Assembly (NCBI RefSeq): GCF_002879855.1 | Contig: NZ_PNYB01000005.1 | Span: forward strand, 186,001-250,000 | Length of the DNA: 64,000 bases | Origin: Trinickia soli | GTDB taxonomy: Bacteria; Pseudomonadota; Gammaproteobacteria; Burkholderiales; Burkholderiaceae | Direction: 5' to 3' | In this document: positions 16,219-24,273 of the stretch, piece by piece | Layout of the letters: every line of letters begins with the position of its first letter | Numbering within the stretch: the stretch's first letter is position 1 | Notes under the pieces: model-generated | Database searches by the model: none | What the model was told of the DNA's origin: nothing | The model's input: the letters and a program-made list of their open reading frames with translations, nothing else | Translations under genes and position numbers: made by a program

Positions 16219-16473
16219 TTACATGCCGGGCGTCAGCGAGCCGCCGAGTTGAGCGCAGGTTCCCTTTGCGACAGCCTTGAATTCGCCCTTGTCCATGCTC
16301 TTGGTGGCCTGACCGGCGCACGAATGGCTGTTGCCCTTGCAATCGTTCTGGCCGGCTTTCGCGACGCCATAGCACTTTTCCATGTCGGCGGCGAATACGG
16401 GGGTGGCGAGCGTCGCTCCCAGGGCTGCGGCGAAAGCGGCGGCGGCGATCCATTGCTTGTTCTGCTTGTTCAT
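16219..16473 (-). CDS. bufA: BufA-type bufferin precursor (DUF2282), copper-binding RiPP
   Basis: An 84-residue peptide started at the ATG at 16473 (MNKQNKQWIA). A signal peptide with a run of Ala/Leu ends near TPVFAAD. The mature part keeps four cysteines, Cys34, Cys45, Cys52 and Cys73, in KCYGVAK, NDCKGNSHSC and KGTC, the pattern of DUF2282 bufferin-1 peptides. In characterised cases two cysteines are modified by the MNIO enzyme and the product chelates copper in the periplasm. It is the first gene of the operon; a 105-bp gap to bufB allows separate expression levels. The function here is by family, not shown directly. Confidence 0.93.
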   Translation of the reverse strand: MNKQNKQWIAAAAFAAALGATLATPVFAADMEKCYGVAKAGQNDCKGNSHSCAGQATKSMDKGEFKAVAKGTCAQLGGSLTPGM

Positions 16474-16954
16474 TCGATTCTCCAGAGATTGATTTTCAAC
16501 AATGAGGAAGCCGATAGCGAGGCTTCGGTAGCGCGAGTCGGCTGCCCCACAGCGCTCTGCAGCCGATCGACGAGCCGGCATTGCGGTTGCCGGACCGGCG
16601 GTCGAAGCGGATGGATGACGCACGACTCTTGCTGCCTTCAATACGCTGGGGTTGGCGCAACGGATGCAATACAAAACGGAAAAATGCGGCGGTTGATCCC
16701 GGAGAGCTGATCGGGCGGTCACCGAAACGTCATGGATGTGTCGATTCGTAAGCGGGGCGGGATATTGACGACTTATCCACAGATTCTGTGGAAAAGGTTG
16801 TGGAAAGGCGGGGCAAGAAGCCCGGCCGGCCGGGCGTTTAGTGGGTTGCCGGAAAAACGGGCCGGCGAAGCGAAGCGTAGGCGGCTATGATGAAAAACCT
16901 GGCGGAACCCTCCGCTTTTTGGCGACGTCGTCCTCACACGTAGGAGCAATGACC
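16474..16954. other. Divergent promoter region of bufA and the FMN reductase, with DnaA-box-like pair
   Basis: No believable gene lies in these 480 bases. Within them TTATCCACA (16773-16781) faces TGTGGAAAA (16787-16795), two inverted DnaA-box-like sites that also form a short hairpin, with a weaker third TGTGGAAAG at about 16799-16807. GCCCGGCCGGCCGGGC at 16820-16835 is a perfect palindrome just after. The bufA promoter must lie here as well. Confidence 0.65.
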
Positions 16955-17512
16955 ATGGCTTACAAAATCGAAGTGGTTGTCGGCAGTCTACGGCGGGAAT
17001 CGTTCAACAAGCAGCTGGCGCACGCGTTGGCCAAGCTCGCCAGCAGCGACTTCGAATTTTCTTTCCTGGACATCGGCTCGCTGCCTCTCTACAGCCAGGA
17101 CTATGATGCCGATTTCCCCGACGTGGCCAAAGCGTTGAAGGCGCGCGTAGAAGCGGCGAACGGCCTGCTGTTCGTTACGCCCGAGTACAACCGCTCCATG
17201 CCGGGCGTGCTGAAGAACGCGCTCGATTGGGGCTCGCGGCCCTGGGGCGCGAATTCCTGGAAGGACAAACCGGCAGCCGTCTGCGGAATTTCCGTCGGCG
17301 CCACCGGCACGGCGCTGTCGCAGCAACATCTGCGCAACGTGCTGGCTTACTTGGACGTGCCGACCCTCGGTCAGCCTGAGATCTTCCTCAAGCACACCGA
17401 TTCGTTCTTCGACGCCCATGGCGGTATCGCCAACGACGACACGCGCAAATTCCTCACGACGTTCGTCCAGCGCTTCGAAGCGTGGGTGAAACGCCACGCT
17501 TCGACGAAGTGA
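16955..17512 (+). CDS. NADPH-dependent FMN reductase family protein
   Basis: A 185-residue flavodoxin-fold reductase. The ATG at 16955 is preferred because TAGGAG lies about nine bases upstream; an ATG two codons earlier is possible. Diagnostic segments are VVVGSLRRESFNKQLAHAL for flavin phosphate binding, PLYSQDYDADFP, FVTPEYNRSMPGVLKNALDW and the GISVGATGT loop. Such enzymes reduce quinones, azo dyes or chromate with NAD(P)H and help against oxidative stress. It is transcribed away from the bufferin operon. Confidence 0.92.
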   Translation: MAYKIEVVVGSLRRESFNKQLAHALAKLASSDFEFSFLDIGSLPLYSQDYDADFPDVAKALKARVEAANGLLFVTPEYNRSMPGVLKNALDWGSRPWGANSWKDKPAAVCGISVGATGTALSQQHLRNVLAYLDVPTLGQPEIFLKHTDSFFDAHGGIANDDTRKFLTTFVQRFEAWVKRHASTK

Positions 17513-17516
17513 TCGC

Positions 17517-18269
17517 TCACTTTGATTTAGGAGCCGGCTCGTCGCCACCGTAGTGCTCGGCATCCTGCAGGTATTCGTCGGGTACCGACGCCGGGCGCGC
17601 CGGGACGCTTTCGGGCGGTGGCGCCGGTTCAGTCGCACCCGTGGCAAAGACGGCGCCCATGCCGGGCGCTGAGCCGGCGGCGACGGCGGTGGCCGCAGCT
17701 TCCGTCGTCGCAGTGTGACCGGCGTTTGCCGCGTCGCCAGCCTCCTTGACAGGCGCAGGCGCCGCAGTGCCGCGGGCGTAACTACGTACGGAGGAGCCGG
17801 ACCGTCTCGGCGTGGACGGGACGCCCGCCCTCAGACCGAGTTCTTCGAGTGGAGAATGAGCGCGGGTGGCTTCATCCCCGGGTGCGTGCCAGGTGGCCGC
17901 GCGCTCCTCGATATCCAGCGGGCCCATGGCTTCCAGTGTGGACCGCGTGAGTTGCGCGAGCGCATCGGTTGCTGCATCGACGCAGACCATCACGGCGCCG
18001 CGTCTGACGGCTTCGGCGTATTGCAGCGATACCGATTCGGGCGGCGCCGTCGTGAACAACGATTCGAAAAAGCGTTCGATGCTGGCCAGCAACCCTTCGT
18101 TAGCAGTCGGCGCTGAATCGACTGCCGACGTTGCATCGCTCGCATAGGTTGGCTCGCATCGGGCCTTGAGCACCACATCCTCTTGTGCGATACCGGCTGC
18201 GACGAGTGCATCGCGCGCCGCCTCGGCCTGGGGATAGGTGTCGAAAAACGCAAGAACGGTGTGTTGCAT
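17517..18269 (-). CDS. Hypothetical protein with N-terminal stress-protein-17M-like domain
   Basis: A 250-residue protein started at the ATG at 18269 with GAGGAGG just upstream. The first about 110 residues (TVLAFFDTYPQAEAARDALV, AGIAQEDVVLK, AEAVRRGAVMVCVDA) resemble the small alpha/beta domain of general stress proteins that sense or bind a ligand. The C-terminal half is low complexity, rich in Ala, Pro, Gly and Thr, and unlikely to fold. No membrane segment is visible. It converges with the FMN reductase and lies downstream of the hybrid kinase. Function unknown; a role in stress is inference. Confidence 0.75.
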   Translation of the reverse strand: MQHTVLAFFDTYPQAEAARDALVAAGIAQEDVVLKARCEPTYASDATSAVDSAPTANEGLLASIERFFESLFTTAPPESVSLQYAEAVRRGAVMVCVDAATDALAQLTRSTLEAMGPLDIEERAATWHAPGDEATRAHSPLEELGLRAGVPSTPRRSGSSVRSYARGTAAPAPVKEAGDAANAGHTATTEAAATAVAAGSAPGMGAVFATGATEPAPPPESVPARPASVPDEYLQDAEHYGGDEPAPKSK

Positions 18270-18356
18270 GATGACCTCCTCGAGGCGGGGCTGCCAAGGT
18301 TTGCCTATATCGGTAGTCAGACCCGATACGGGCATGCAAAACTCGCGCCGCCTGAC

Positions 18357-20660
18357 TCAGGTCGCCCTGCCGTCCGCGTGGCTGCGGACTTCGCGCTTGC
18401 GCGCTATCTTCTGAAGCATGGATTCGAGCAGGCCGATATCAAAAGGTTTTGACAGCACGCGCACGTTGACATTCCTCGCACGCTCGAGCTCCTGCGCATA
18501 TCCGGTAATAAGAATGACCGGAATCGGGGGCGCAAGCATCTGCGCCGCTTCGGCCAGGTCGATACCGTTGTTTGCGCCCGGCATGTGGATATCGGAGATA
18601 AGAACGTCGAAAGGCTCCTCAGCGCTCGACAGGTTCTCGGCGATCATGCGCAAAGCGGCGTCCGCGTTGTACGCGCACGTCACACGGTGTCCCATCATGC
18701 GTAACAGCGCCTCGGTCCCCGCCGCGACTTCGTCGTTGTCTTCGACTAACAGCACGTGCAGCTCGCCCGCCGGCTCGGCCTCGGCGGCATGCTGCGGAGC
18801 CGCGGCCGCTGCGCCAGGCGCCTCGGCCGCGCGCGGTAGGTAGAGCCGCACCGTGGTGCCGACGCCGGGGGTGCTGTCGATGGTCGCGAGGCCGCCCGAA
18901 CGATCGCAGAACGCAAAAACCTGCGGTAAGCCCAATCCCGTTCCCATGCCTTTGGGTTTCGTCGTAAAGAGCGGCTCGAACGCATGAGCCAGCACGTCGG
19001 GCGCCATACCGGCACCCGTGTCCTCGAGCGAGATCTGCACGAATTCGCCTGTCAGCGCGAACCCGCTTTCCCGCTCGAGCCGAACGTTCGTGGCGCGCAC
19101 GGTGCAGCGGCCGCCGCTCGGCATGGCGTCGCGAGCGTTGACGGCCACGTTGATGAGCGCGAGCTCCAGCTCCGCACTATCGACCTCGATCGGCCACACA
19201 TCGCGGCCGATGTCGACCACGAGCGCGGCCTTCGCGCCTAGCGACATGCGCAAGAGCTCGCGGCTTGCCGTCATCCAGCGCGACAGATCGATCACCTCGC
19301 TGCGCAGCGGCTGCTTACGCGCGACGCCGAGCAATTGACGCGTCAGCGATTGGCCGCTTTTCAGTGCGCGTTCGATGGCGCTCAGTTCGCGATCGAGCGG
19401 TGCGGCGTCACGTCGCCGCGCGATCTGGACGTTCGTCGCAATGATCGTCAACAGATTGTTGAAATCGTGCGCGACGGTCCCGACCAGATTGCCGAGCGCT
19501 TCCATCTTGCGAGATTGCCGGTACGCCGATTCGATCGAGCGCCGCATCGATGCTTCCGCCTGCCAACGCTTCCACGCCTGCTTCTCCGCGGCGAGGCGTT
19601 TCAGCGACAGCACCAGCACGAACCAAAGCACAATCGAAGGAACGAAAATGGATGCCGCGGACACCAAGGCCCGTTTGTACCAGGCTGTCCAAATGGCCGC
19701 CTCGCTGTAGGCGCACGAAACGTAGACGGGATAGGCGCCTACCTGACGATAGGCAAGGATTCGTCCGCCGCGCGGCTCGCGCCTGCCGTCTTCGCCGGCA
19801 GTGCGCAGCACCCCGGAGCGGCTGCCATGGGCAAGCGCCGCAGCCAGTTCGCGCGGTGCCATGGCCGATCCGGAACCCCCCGGGTAAGACGCGAGCACCG
19901 CGCCGTCGGTGCGCGCCAGCATCAACGTCATGGCGCCGCGCTCGTTGCCGAGCAGCTCTCGATAGAACGACTCGAAGTATGAACGGCGCAGCGCGACCGA
20001 GACGAGCCCCGCGAATGCGCCGTTGGCACTGCGTCGCGCGATGCCCGTATTGAAAACGGCCTCGCCGTTACCCCCGTGCCAGGTCATGACCTTCGACACG
20101 TGTTCGAGAATGCGCCCGCCGCGGATGCCGACGAAATCGTCGCGCGTTGCGATCGAGGCATGGGGGGCCGGGTAGTAACGGCTATTGGCGAGCAGGGCGC
20201 CTGCGGGTCCGAAGATAGAGACCGATGCAACCTGCGGGTAGCCGCCGCCGATGGTTTGCAGCTTGTTGTGGATGTCGGCTTCGCGGGTGCGGATTGCTTC
20301 GTCGTCGAGCCCGCGTACGAGGTCGTCGACACGTTGGTCGAGCGTTTCGTTCAGATCGAACACTTTCAGCGCATGTTCTTCTGCGATGCGGGCCGTTCTG
20401 ACCGTTGCATCGGTGGCCGAGGCCACGCGTGCCCGAAAATCGGAGTAGGCGACGGCAGCCGCATAGACGCCCGGAAGGACGATGGCGGCAGCAAGCAACA
20501 CGATCAACGTGGTACGTCGGACGGAAAAGTCCGGCTCGGGCATAGCCGGCACGGGCGAGCCGTCCTGCCAATCTTCGGGCAACGCGTTCTTGGTCGCATC
20601 GTCGAGCCGTTGGCGGGTCATGTTCGTAATGGTTTCAATTGGGATGCGGTTACCGTTCAT
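18357..20660 (-). CDS. Hybrid sensor histidine kinase with receiver domain
   Basis: A 767-residue membrane sensor. A transmembrane helix (about residues 50-70) and a second near 340-360 flank a periplasmic sensor region of the dCache type. The cytoplasmic part has the H-box VGTVAHDFNNLLTIIATN, the N-box VAVNARDAMPSGG, the G-box EDTGAGMAPDV and GMGTGLGLPQVF, then a receiver with phosphoacceptor Asp in LISDIHMPGANNGIDL and the Lys of LSKPFD. The HDFNN type of H-box is common in kinases that signal through an attached receiver. A start at residue 14 is also possible. No cognate output regulator is adjacent. Confidence 0.94.
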   Translation of the reverse strand: MNGNRIPIETITNMTRQRLDDATKNALPEDWQDGSPVPAMPEPDFSVRRTTLIVLLAAAIVLPGVYAAAVAYSDFRARVASATDATVRTARIAEEHALKVFDLNETLDQRVDDLVRGLDDEAIRTREADIHNKLQTIGGGYPQVASVSIFGPAGALLANSRYYPAPHASIATRDDFVGIRGGRILEHVSKVMTWHGGNGEAVFNTGIARRSANGAFAGLVSVALRRSYFESFYRELLGNERGAMTLMLARTDGAVLASYPGGSGSAMAPRELAAALAHGSRSGVLRTAGEDGRREPRGGRILAYRQVGAYPVYVSCAYSEAAIWTAWYKRALVSAASIFVPSIVLWFVLVLSLKRLAAEKQAWKRWQAEASMRRSIESAYRQSRKMEALGNLVGTVAHDFNNLLTIIATNVQIARRRDAAPLDRELSAIERALKSGQSLTRQLLGVARKQPLRSEVIDLSRWMTASRELLRMSLGAKAALVVDIGRDVWPIEVDSAELELALINVAVNARDAMPSGGRCTVRATNVRLERESGFALTGEFVQISLEDTGAGMAPDVLAHAFEPLFTTKPKGMGTGLGLPQVFAFCDRSGGLATIDSTPGVGTTVRLYLPRAAEAPGAAAAAPQHAAEAEPAGELHVLLVEDNDEVAAGTEALLRMMGHRVTCAYNADAALRMIAENLSSAEEPFDVLISDIHMPGANNGIDLAEAAQMLAPPIPVILITGYAQELERARNVNVRVLSKPFDIGLLESMLQKIARKREVRSHADGRAT

Positions 20661-21121
20661 TCATCATAAGCGAGTTATTCCTGCGTCGGCTTTTGACGTT
20701 GCCAAAGACATATGACACGTCCGAACGTTCGCCCTAAAACAGCGACGAAACCGGAAGCGCAAACGTACACAAAAGAAAAATTACCGCATATTTTGCCAAA
20801 TATGTGTGAATCATTTCTTCATACTGGTCAAACAAGCGGGCTTGCGCGATCGATTTCGAAATTGGAGAGTTGATTTTCCGCGGGTTTGCTCCGAGAATTT
20901 CGCTTCATTTTGACGCGACATGACGCGCTCGCTCTAGCGGGCGCACGCCGAAGTGCAAGCTTCGGCCGCTCTCGCGCACCGCGCTCCCGCATCGGTCGAC
21001 AGCGACTGGATCGCGACCGCTTTGCGTACGCTGCCCGTGGACACGCTCCAGTCCTGCTAAAGAAAGGGTTCCGAGCCGCCGTTAACCCGATATAGACCGT
21101 TTTCGTTTTTCGCACCCCGCC
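20661..21121. other. Divergent intergenic region, no gene seen
   Basis: About 460 bases between the hybrid kinase and the response regulator. Around 20700-20880 it is AT-rich and could hold both promoters. Short ORFs here have no family similarity. Confidence 0.5.
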
Positions 21122-21490
21122 ATGCCTCTGCCGATTGTGATCGCCGATGATTCCCTGCTTGCCCGTAAGGTTCTGACGAAAGCCTTGCCGGCCGATTGGG
21201 ATGTCGACATCGCGTACGCATCGAACGGTCGCGAGGCGCTCGCACTGTACCGGGAGGGCAAAGCGTCGGTGATGTTCCTCGACCTGACGATGCCGGACAT
21301 GACGGGCTACCAGGTGCTGGAAGCGCTTCAGCACGAGGACTTGAATACGTTTGTGATCGTCGTATCGGCCGACGTGCAGCCGCTCGCTCAGGAGCGCGTG
21401 CGCGCGCTGGGTGCCGCCGCTTTCATCGCCAAGCCCGTGACCCCCGAGGCGATCCTGCCCATCCTCAAGGAGTACGGGTTGTATGCGTGA
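21122..21490 (+). CDS. Single-domain response regulator (CheY-like)
   Basis: A 122-residue stand-alone receiver. Conserved acidic pair Asp9-Asp10 in VIADDSLLARKVL, phosphoacceptor Asp in MFLDLTMPDMTGYQ, Ser in VIVVSADVQP and Lys in AAAFIAKPVTPE are all present, so phosphotransfer should be intact. It is the first gene of a three-gene cassette and overlaps the next gene by 8 nt. It likely receives phosphate from a kinase encoded elsewhere, perhaps the divergent hybrid kinase, and is dephosphorylated by the CheC-like neighbour. Confidence 0.94.
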   Translation: MPLPIVIADDSLLARKVLTKALPADWDVDIAYASNGREALALYREGKASVMFLDLTMPDMTGYQVLEALQHEDLNTFVIVVSADVQPLAQERVRALGAAAFIAKPVTPEAILPILKEYGLYA

Positions 21491-22106
21491 GCACGTGTTC
21501 AGCGAAGAGCAGCGCGACGCCTTGCAGGAAATCGCCAACCTGGCGATGGGACAGGCCGCGACCCGGCTCGCGCGGCTGCTCGATACGTTCATCGAGTTGT
21601 CCGTGCCGCGCGTTCGCGTCGTGGGCGCCGAGGACGCGGCGCGCACGTTGCGGGAGATGACGGGCATCGACGAAAGCGTAACGGCGGTCCGACAAGGCTT
21701 CCGTTCCGACATCAAAGGCGAGGCGCTCGTGATCTGCCGCAGTAGCGGGGTCGGCCATCTCTGCTCGCTCGTCAACGATCCGTACGTCAATTCTTCTTAC
21801 GATTCCGTGAGCCAGTCAGAGCTCATGTTCGACGTGGCGAATGTGCTGACGGGCGCATGCGTCTCATGCATCCTCAATCAGCTCGACCGCACGCCGATTT
21901 TTTCGGCTCCCGGTTTGCTCGGCGAAAAGATTGCGCTCGAGGATGTCTTTCAGGCCGACGTGGTTGCATGGAAGGTCGCCCTTCTGCTGGAGGTGAATTT
22001 CGCGCTCGAAGATCAGACGTTTCGCGCGCACCTCGTCATGCTGATGGCCGAGGATTCGATTCGCCGAATGAACGAAGCGCTCGATGCGCTCCTGTCCAGC
22101 CTATGA
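21483..22106 (+). CDS. CheC-like phosphatase
   Basis: A 207-residue protein of the CheC/CheX/FliY phosphatase superfamily. Two phosphatase-type helices are visible: ALQEIANLAMGQAATRLARL at about residues 14-33 and SQSELMFDVANVLTGACVSC near 105-124, each with the Glu-x2-Asn spacing that attacks phospho-CheY. The gene overlaps the receiver gene by 8 nt and the PAS-GGDEF gene by 4 nt. This order suggests that it dephosphorylates the adjacent receiver. No chemotaxis genes are nearby, so the pathway is probably not classical chemotaxis. Confidence 0.9.
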   Translation: MREHVFSEEQRDALQEIANLAMGQAATRLARLLDTFIELSVPRVRVVGAEDAARTLREMTGIDESVTAVRQGFRSDIKGEALVICRSSGVGHLCSLVNDPYVNSSYDSVSQSELMFDVANVLTGACVSCILNQLDRTPIFSAPGLLGEKIALEDVFQADVVAWKVALLLEVNFALEDQTFRAHLVMLMAEDSIRRMNEALDALLSSL

Positions 22107-23044
22107 GCGACACGATGGAGCAATCCCTCAGCGATCTGGTGATCGAGCGCGTCGGTTTTGGCATTTTCGTGCTCGATCGGGACATGAAAGTGCTGATGTG
22201 GAACCGGTTCATGCAGGACCACAGCGGGCAGCCGGCCGATGTCGTCGTCGGCAGGTCGATCTTCGATACGTTTCCCGAATTGCCGCGCGTGTGGCTGTCC
22301 CGCAAGATCGAAAGCGTTTTTCAGCTCGGCAGCTTCGCATTCAGCTCGTGGGAGCAACGTCCCTATCTGTTCAAGTTCGATCATGATCGGCCGATCACGG
22401 GCGGCGTGGACTTCATGCAGCAGGACTGCACGTTCATGCCGCTAACGCGCGGGCGGGAAGTTGTCGCCGTCTGCGTCACGATCTCCGACGTCACGCACGT
22501 CAGCGTCGTGCAGCGCGAACGCGAGGAAGCCGTCGAAAAGCTGCAGGAGTACGCGAACCGCGACGGCCTGACGGGGATCGCGAACCGGCGTTTCTTCGAA
22601 ACGCGGTTGCGCGACGAATTCCTGCGTTGGCAGCGGTACGGCGGCGAGCTCTCGGTGCTGCTCTTCGATCTCGATCACTTCAAGGACATCAACGATCGCT
22701 TCGGTCACGCTGTCGGCGATACGGTGCTGCGCGTGATGGCGCAACGCGTCGCGGACGCCGTGCGGGTGCAGGACACGTTCGGCCGCTTTGGCGGCGAGGA
22801 GTTCGCGTTGCTGCTTCCCTGTACGCCGTTGGCCGATGCGATGATCGTCGCCGAAAAAATCCGCCTGACGATCAGCGAGACGCCCGTCGAGGCCGACGGC
22901 GTGCGCGTGCCGGTGACGGCGAGCGTCGGCGGCGCGGCGGCGCGCCCAGGGCTGCCGAGCTACGAAGTGCTCATCAACGAAGCCGACGCCGCGCTGTACA
23001 GCGCCAAACGTCAAGGGCGGAACCGCTCGGTCGCACTCGCCTGA
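22103..23044 (+). CDS. PAS-GGDEF diguanylate cyclase
   Basis: A 313-residue protein started at the ATG at 22103, which overlaps the CheC-like stop in an ATGA. Residues 10-140 form a PAS domain (VERVGFGIFVLDRDMKVLMW-like segment). The C-terminal GGDEF domain has RDGLTGIANRRFFETRL, DLDHFKDINDRFGHAVGD and an intact GGEEF signature in GRFGGEEFALLLP. The product-inhibition site RxxD is present as RVQD before it. It should make c-di-GMP from GTP. No membrane segment is seen, so it is a cytoplasmic output of the receiver/CheC pair. Confidence 0.94.
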   Translation: MSDTMEQSLSDLVIERVGFGIFVLDRDMKVLMWNRFMQDHSGQPADVVVGRSIFDTFPELPRVWLSRKIESVFQLGSFAFSSWEQRPYLFKFDHDRPITGGVDFMQQDCTFMPLTRGREVVAVCVTISDVTHVSVVQREREEAVEKLQEYANRDGLTGIANRRFFETRLRDEFLRWQRYGGELSVLLFDLDHFKDINDRFGHAVGDTVLRVMAQRVADAVRVQDTFGRFGGEEFALLLPCTPLADAMIVAEKIRLTISETPVEADGVRVPVTASVGGAAARPGLPSYEVLINEADAALYSAKRQGRNRSVALA

Positions 23045-23285
23045 GCGTAGAGTGGCCCTCTTGCACGCAGGGCCTGAATCGGCAACTGCGGGGCCGCGAG
23101 CGGCGCCAAATGAAACGTTGGTATACTTTTGGCCGTTTCCGGCTCCCTTGCCGGCGCGTCGCACCGCCAGTTGTACGATGCGGGTTGCGCGCACGCGCGA
23201 CGGTGTCCTCGCGGCCCGCGGCAATCGGCAACGGTACAGCAACGATTTTCATTCGCCCTGCAGGGGCGCCACAGCGGAGTTCGCC

Positions 23286-24140
23286 TTGGCCGTTTCAAAT
23301 CTCGTCGCGGACGAACCAGCACCCGACGCCGCAGCCGCAGCCGTGACGTCGGGCAGTTCGTTCTACCTCGCCATGCGCATCCTGCCTGCTGCGCAGCGCG
23401 ACGCGATGTTCCAGATCTACGCGTTCTGCCGCGCCGTCGACGACATCGCCGACAGTGACGCGCCGCGTGCCGAGCGCAGTGCCGCGCTCGAGCGTTGGCG
23501 CGCCGACATCGACGCGTGCTACGACGGCGAGCCGCGCCAGGGCCTGGCTGCATTGGCGCGCCAGATTCGCGCGTTTGGTCTGCGTCGCGACGATTTCCAC
23601 GCGATGATCGACGGCATGGCGATGGACGCCGCGGCCGATATTTGCGCACCTGACGAAGCCACGCTCGACCTTTATTGCGACCGCGTCGCAAGCGCCGCGG
23701 GCCGCCTCTCGGTGAGAGTTTTCGGGATGAACGACGAGGCAGGGCATACGCTGTCGCACCATCTGGGTCGCGCGCTGCAATTGACCAACATCTTGCGCGA
23801 TATCGACGAAGACGCCGCGATCAACCGGTGCTATTTGCCGCGAGAGTTGCTTGCGCGTGAAGGTATCGCGGCCACGAACCCGATTGCGATCGCCGACGAC
23901 CCGTCGCTGCCGCGCGTTTGCGCGACGCTGGCGCAGCGCGCGCTCGAGCATTTCGCTCGTGCCGACGCAATCATGGACGCCTCGCCACGCAACGTCGTGC
24001 GCGCTCCGCGCATCATGTCCGGCGTTTATCGCTGCCTGCTCGAACGCACGCTCGAACGTGGCTTCGACGTGCCCCGTACGCCCGTGGCGAAGCCGCGTCT
24101 GCGGCTCTTGTGGATCGTGGCGCGCTACGCGTTCTTTTGA
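23286..24140 (+). CDS. hpnD: Presqualene diphosphate synthase HpnD
   Basis: A 284-residue prenyl-condensing enzyme that joins two farnesyl diphosphates. A TTG at 23286, with GGAG six to seven bases upstream, gives the family length; the longer upstream frame is not conserved. The first Asp-rich motif is in FCRAVDDIADSD and the second in NILRDIDEDAAINRCYLPREL. SSFYLAMRILPAAQRDAMFQIYAF and LSVRVFGM are typical of HpnD. In this pathway HpnC and HpnE complete squalene synthesis, but neither was found here. It is followed by shc and hpnG. Confidence 0.93.
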   Translation: MAVSNLVADEPAPDAAAAAVTSGSSFYLAMRILPAAQRDAMFQIYAFCRAVDDIADSDAPRAERSAALERWRADIDACYDGEPRQGLAALARQIRAFGLRRDDFHAMIDGMAMDAAADICAPDEATLDLYCDRVASAAGRLSVRVFGMNDEAGHTLSHHLGRALQLTNILRDIDEDAAINRCYLPRELLAREGIAATNPIAIADDPSLPRVCATLAQRALEHFARADAIMDASPRNVVRAPRIMSGVYRCLLERTLERGFDVPRTPVAKPRLRLLWIVARYAFF

Positions 24141-24273
24141 CCGGACGGCGCACGTTTGGCAGATCGCATGCGAGGTCGTGGCCGCGGCGCCTGACGCTCG
24201 CAGCATGGGCGGTTCGCAATAGTTTGAGAATTCGACGGACGAAGCCCGGTGCTTCGTCTTCAACGCATTAGAG

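Noticed and set aside
16820-16835. GCCCGGCCGGCCGGGC palindrome as a transcription terminator
   Set aside because: It has no loop and no T-run and lies in a divergent promoter region, so a terminator call is not supported.
23052-23285. N-terminal extension of hpnD
   Set aside because: In frame but not conserved in type and lacking ribosome support; the TTG at 23286 with GGAG upstream gives the normal family length.
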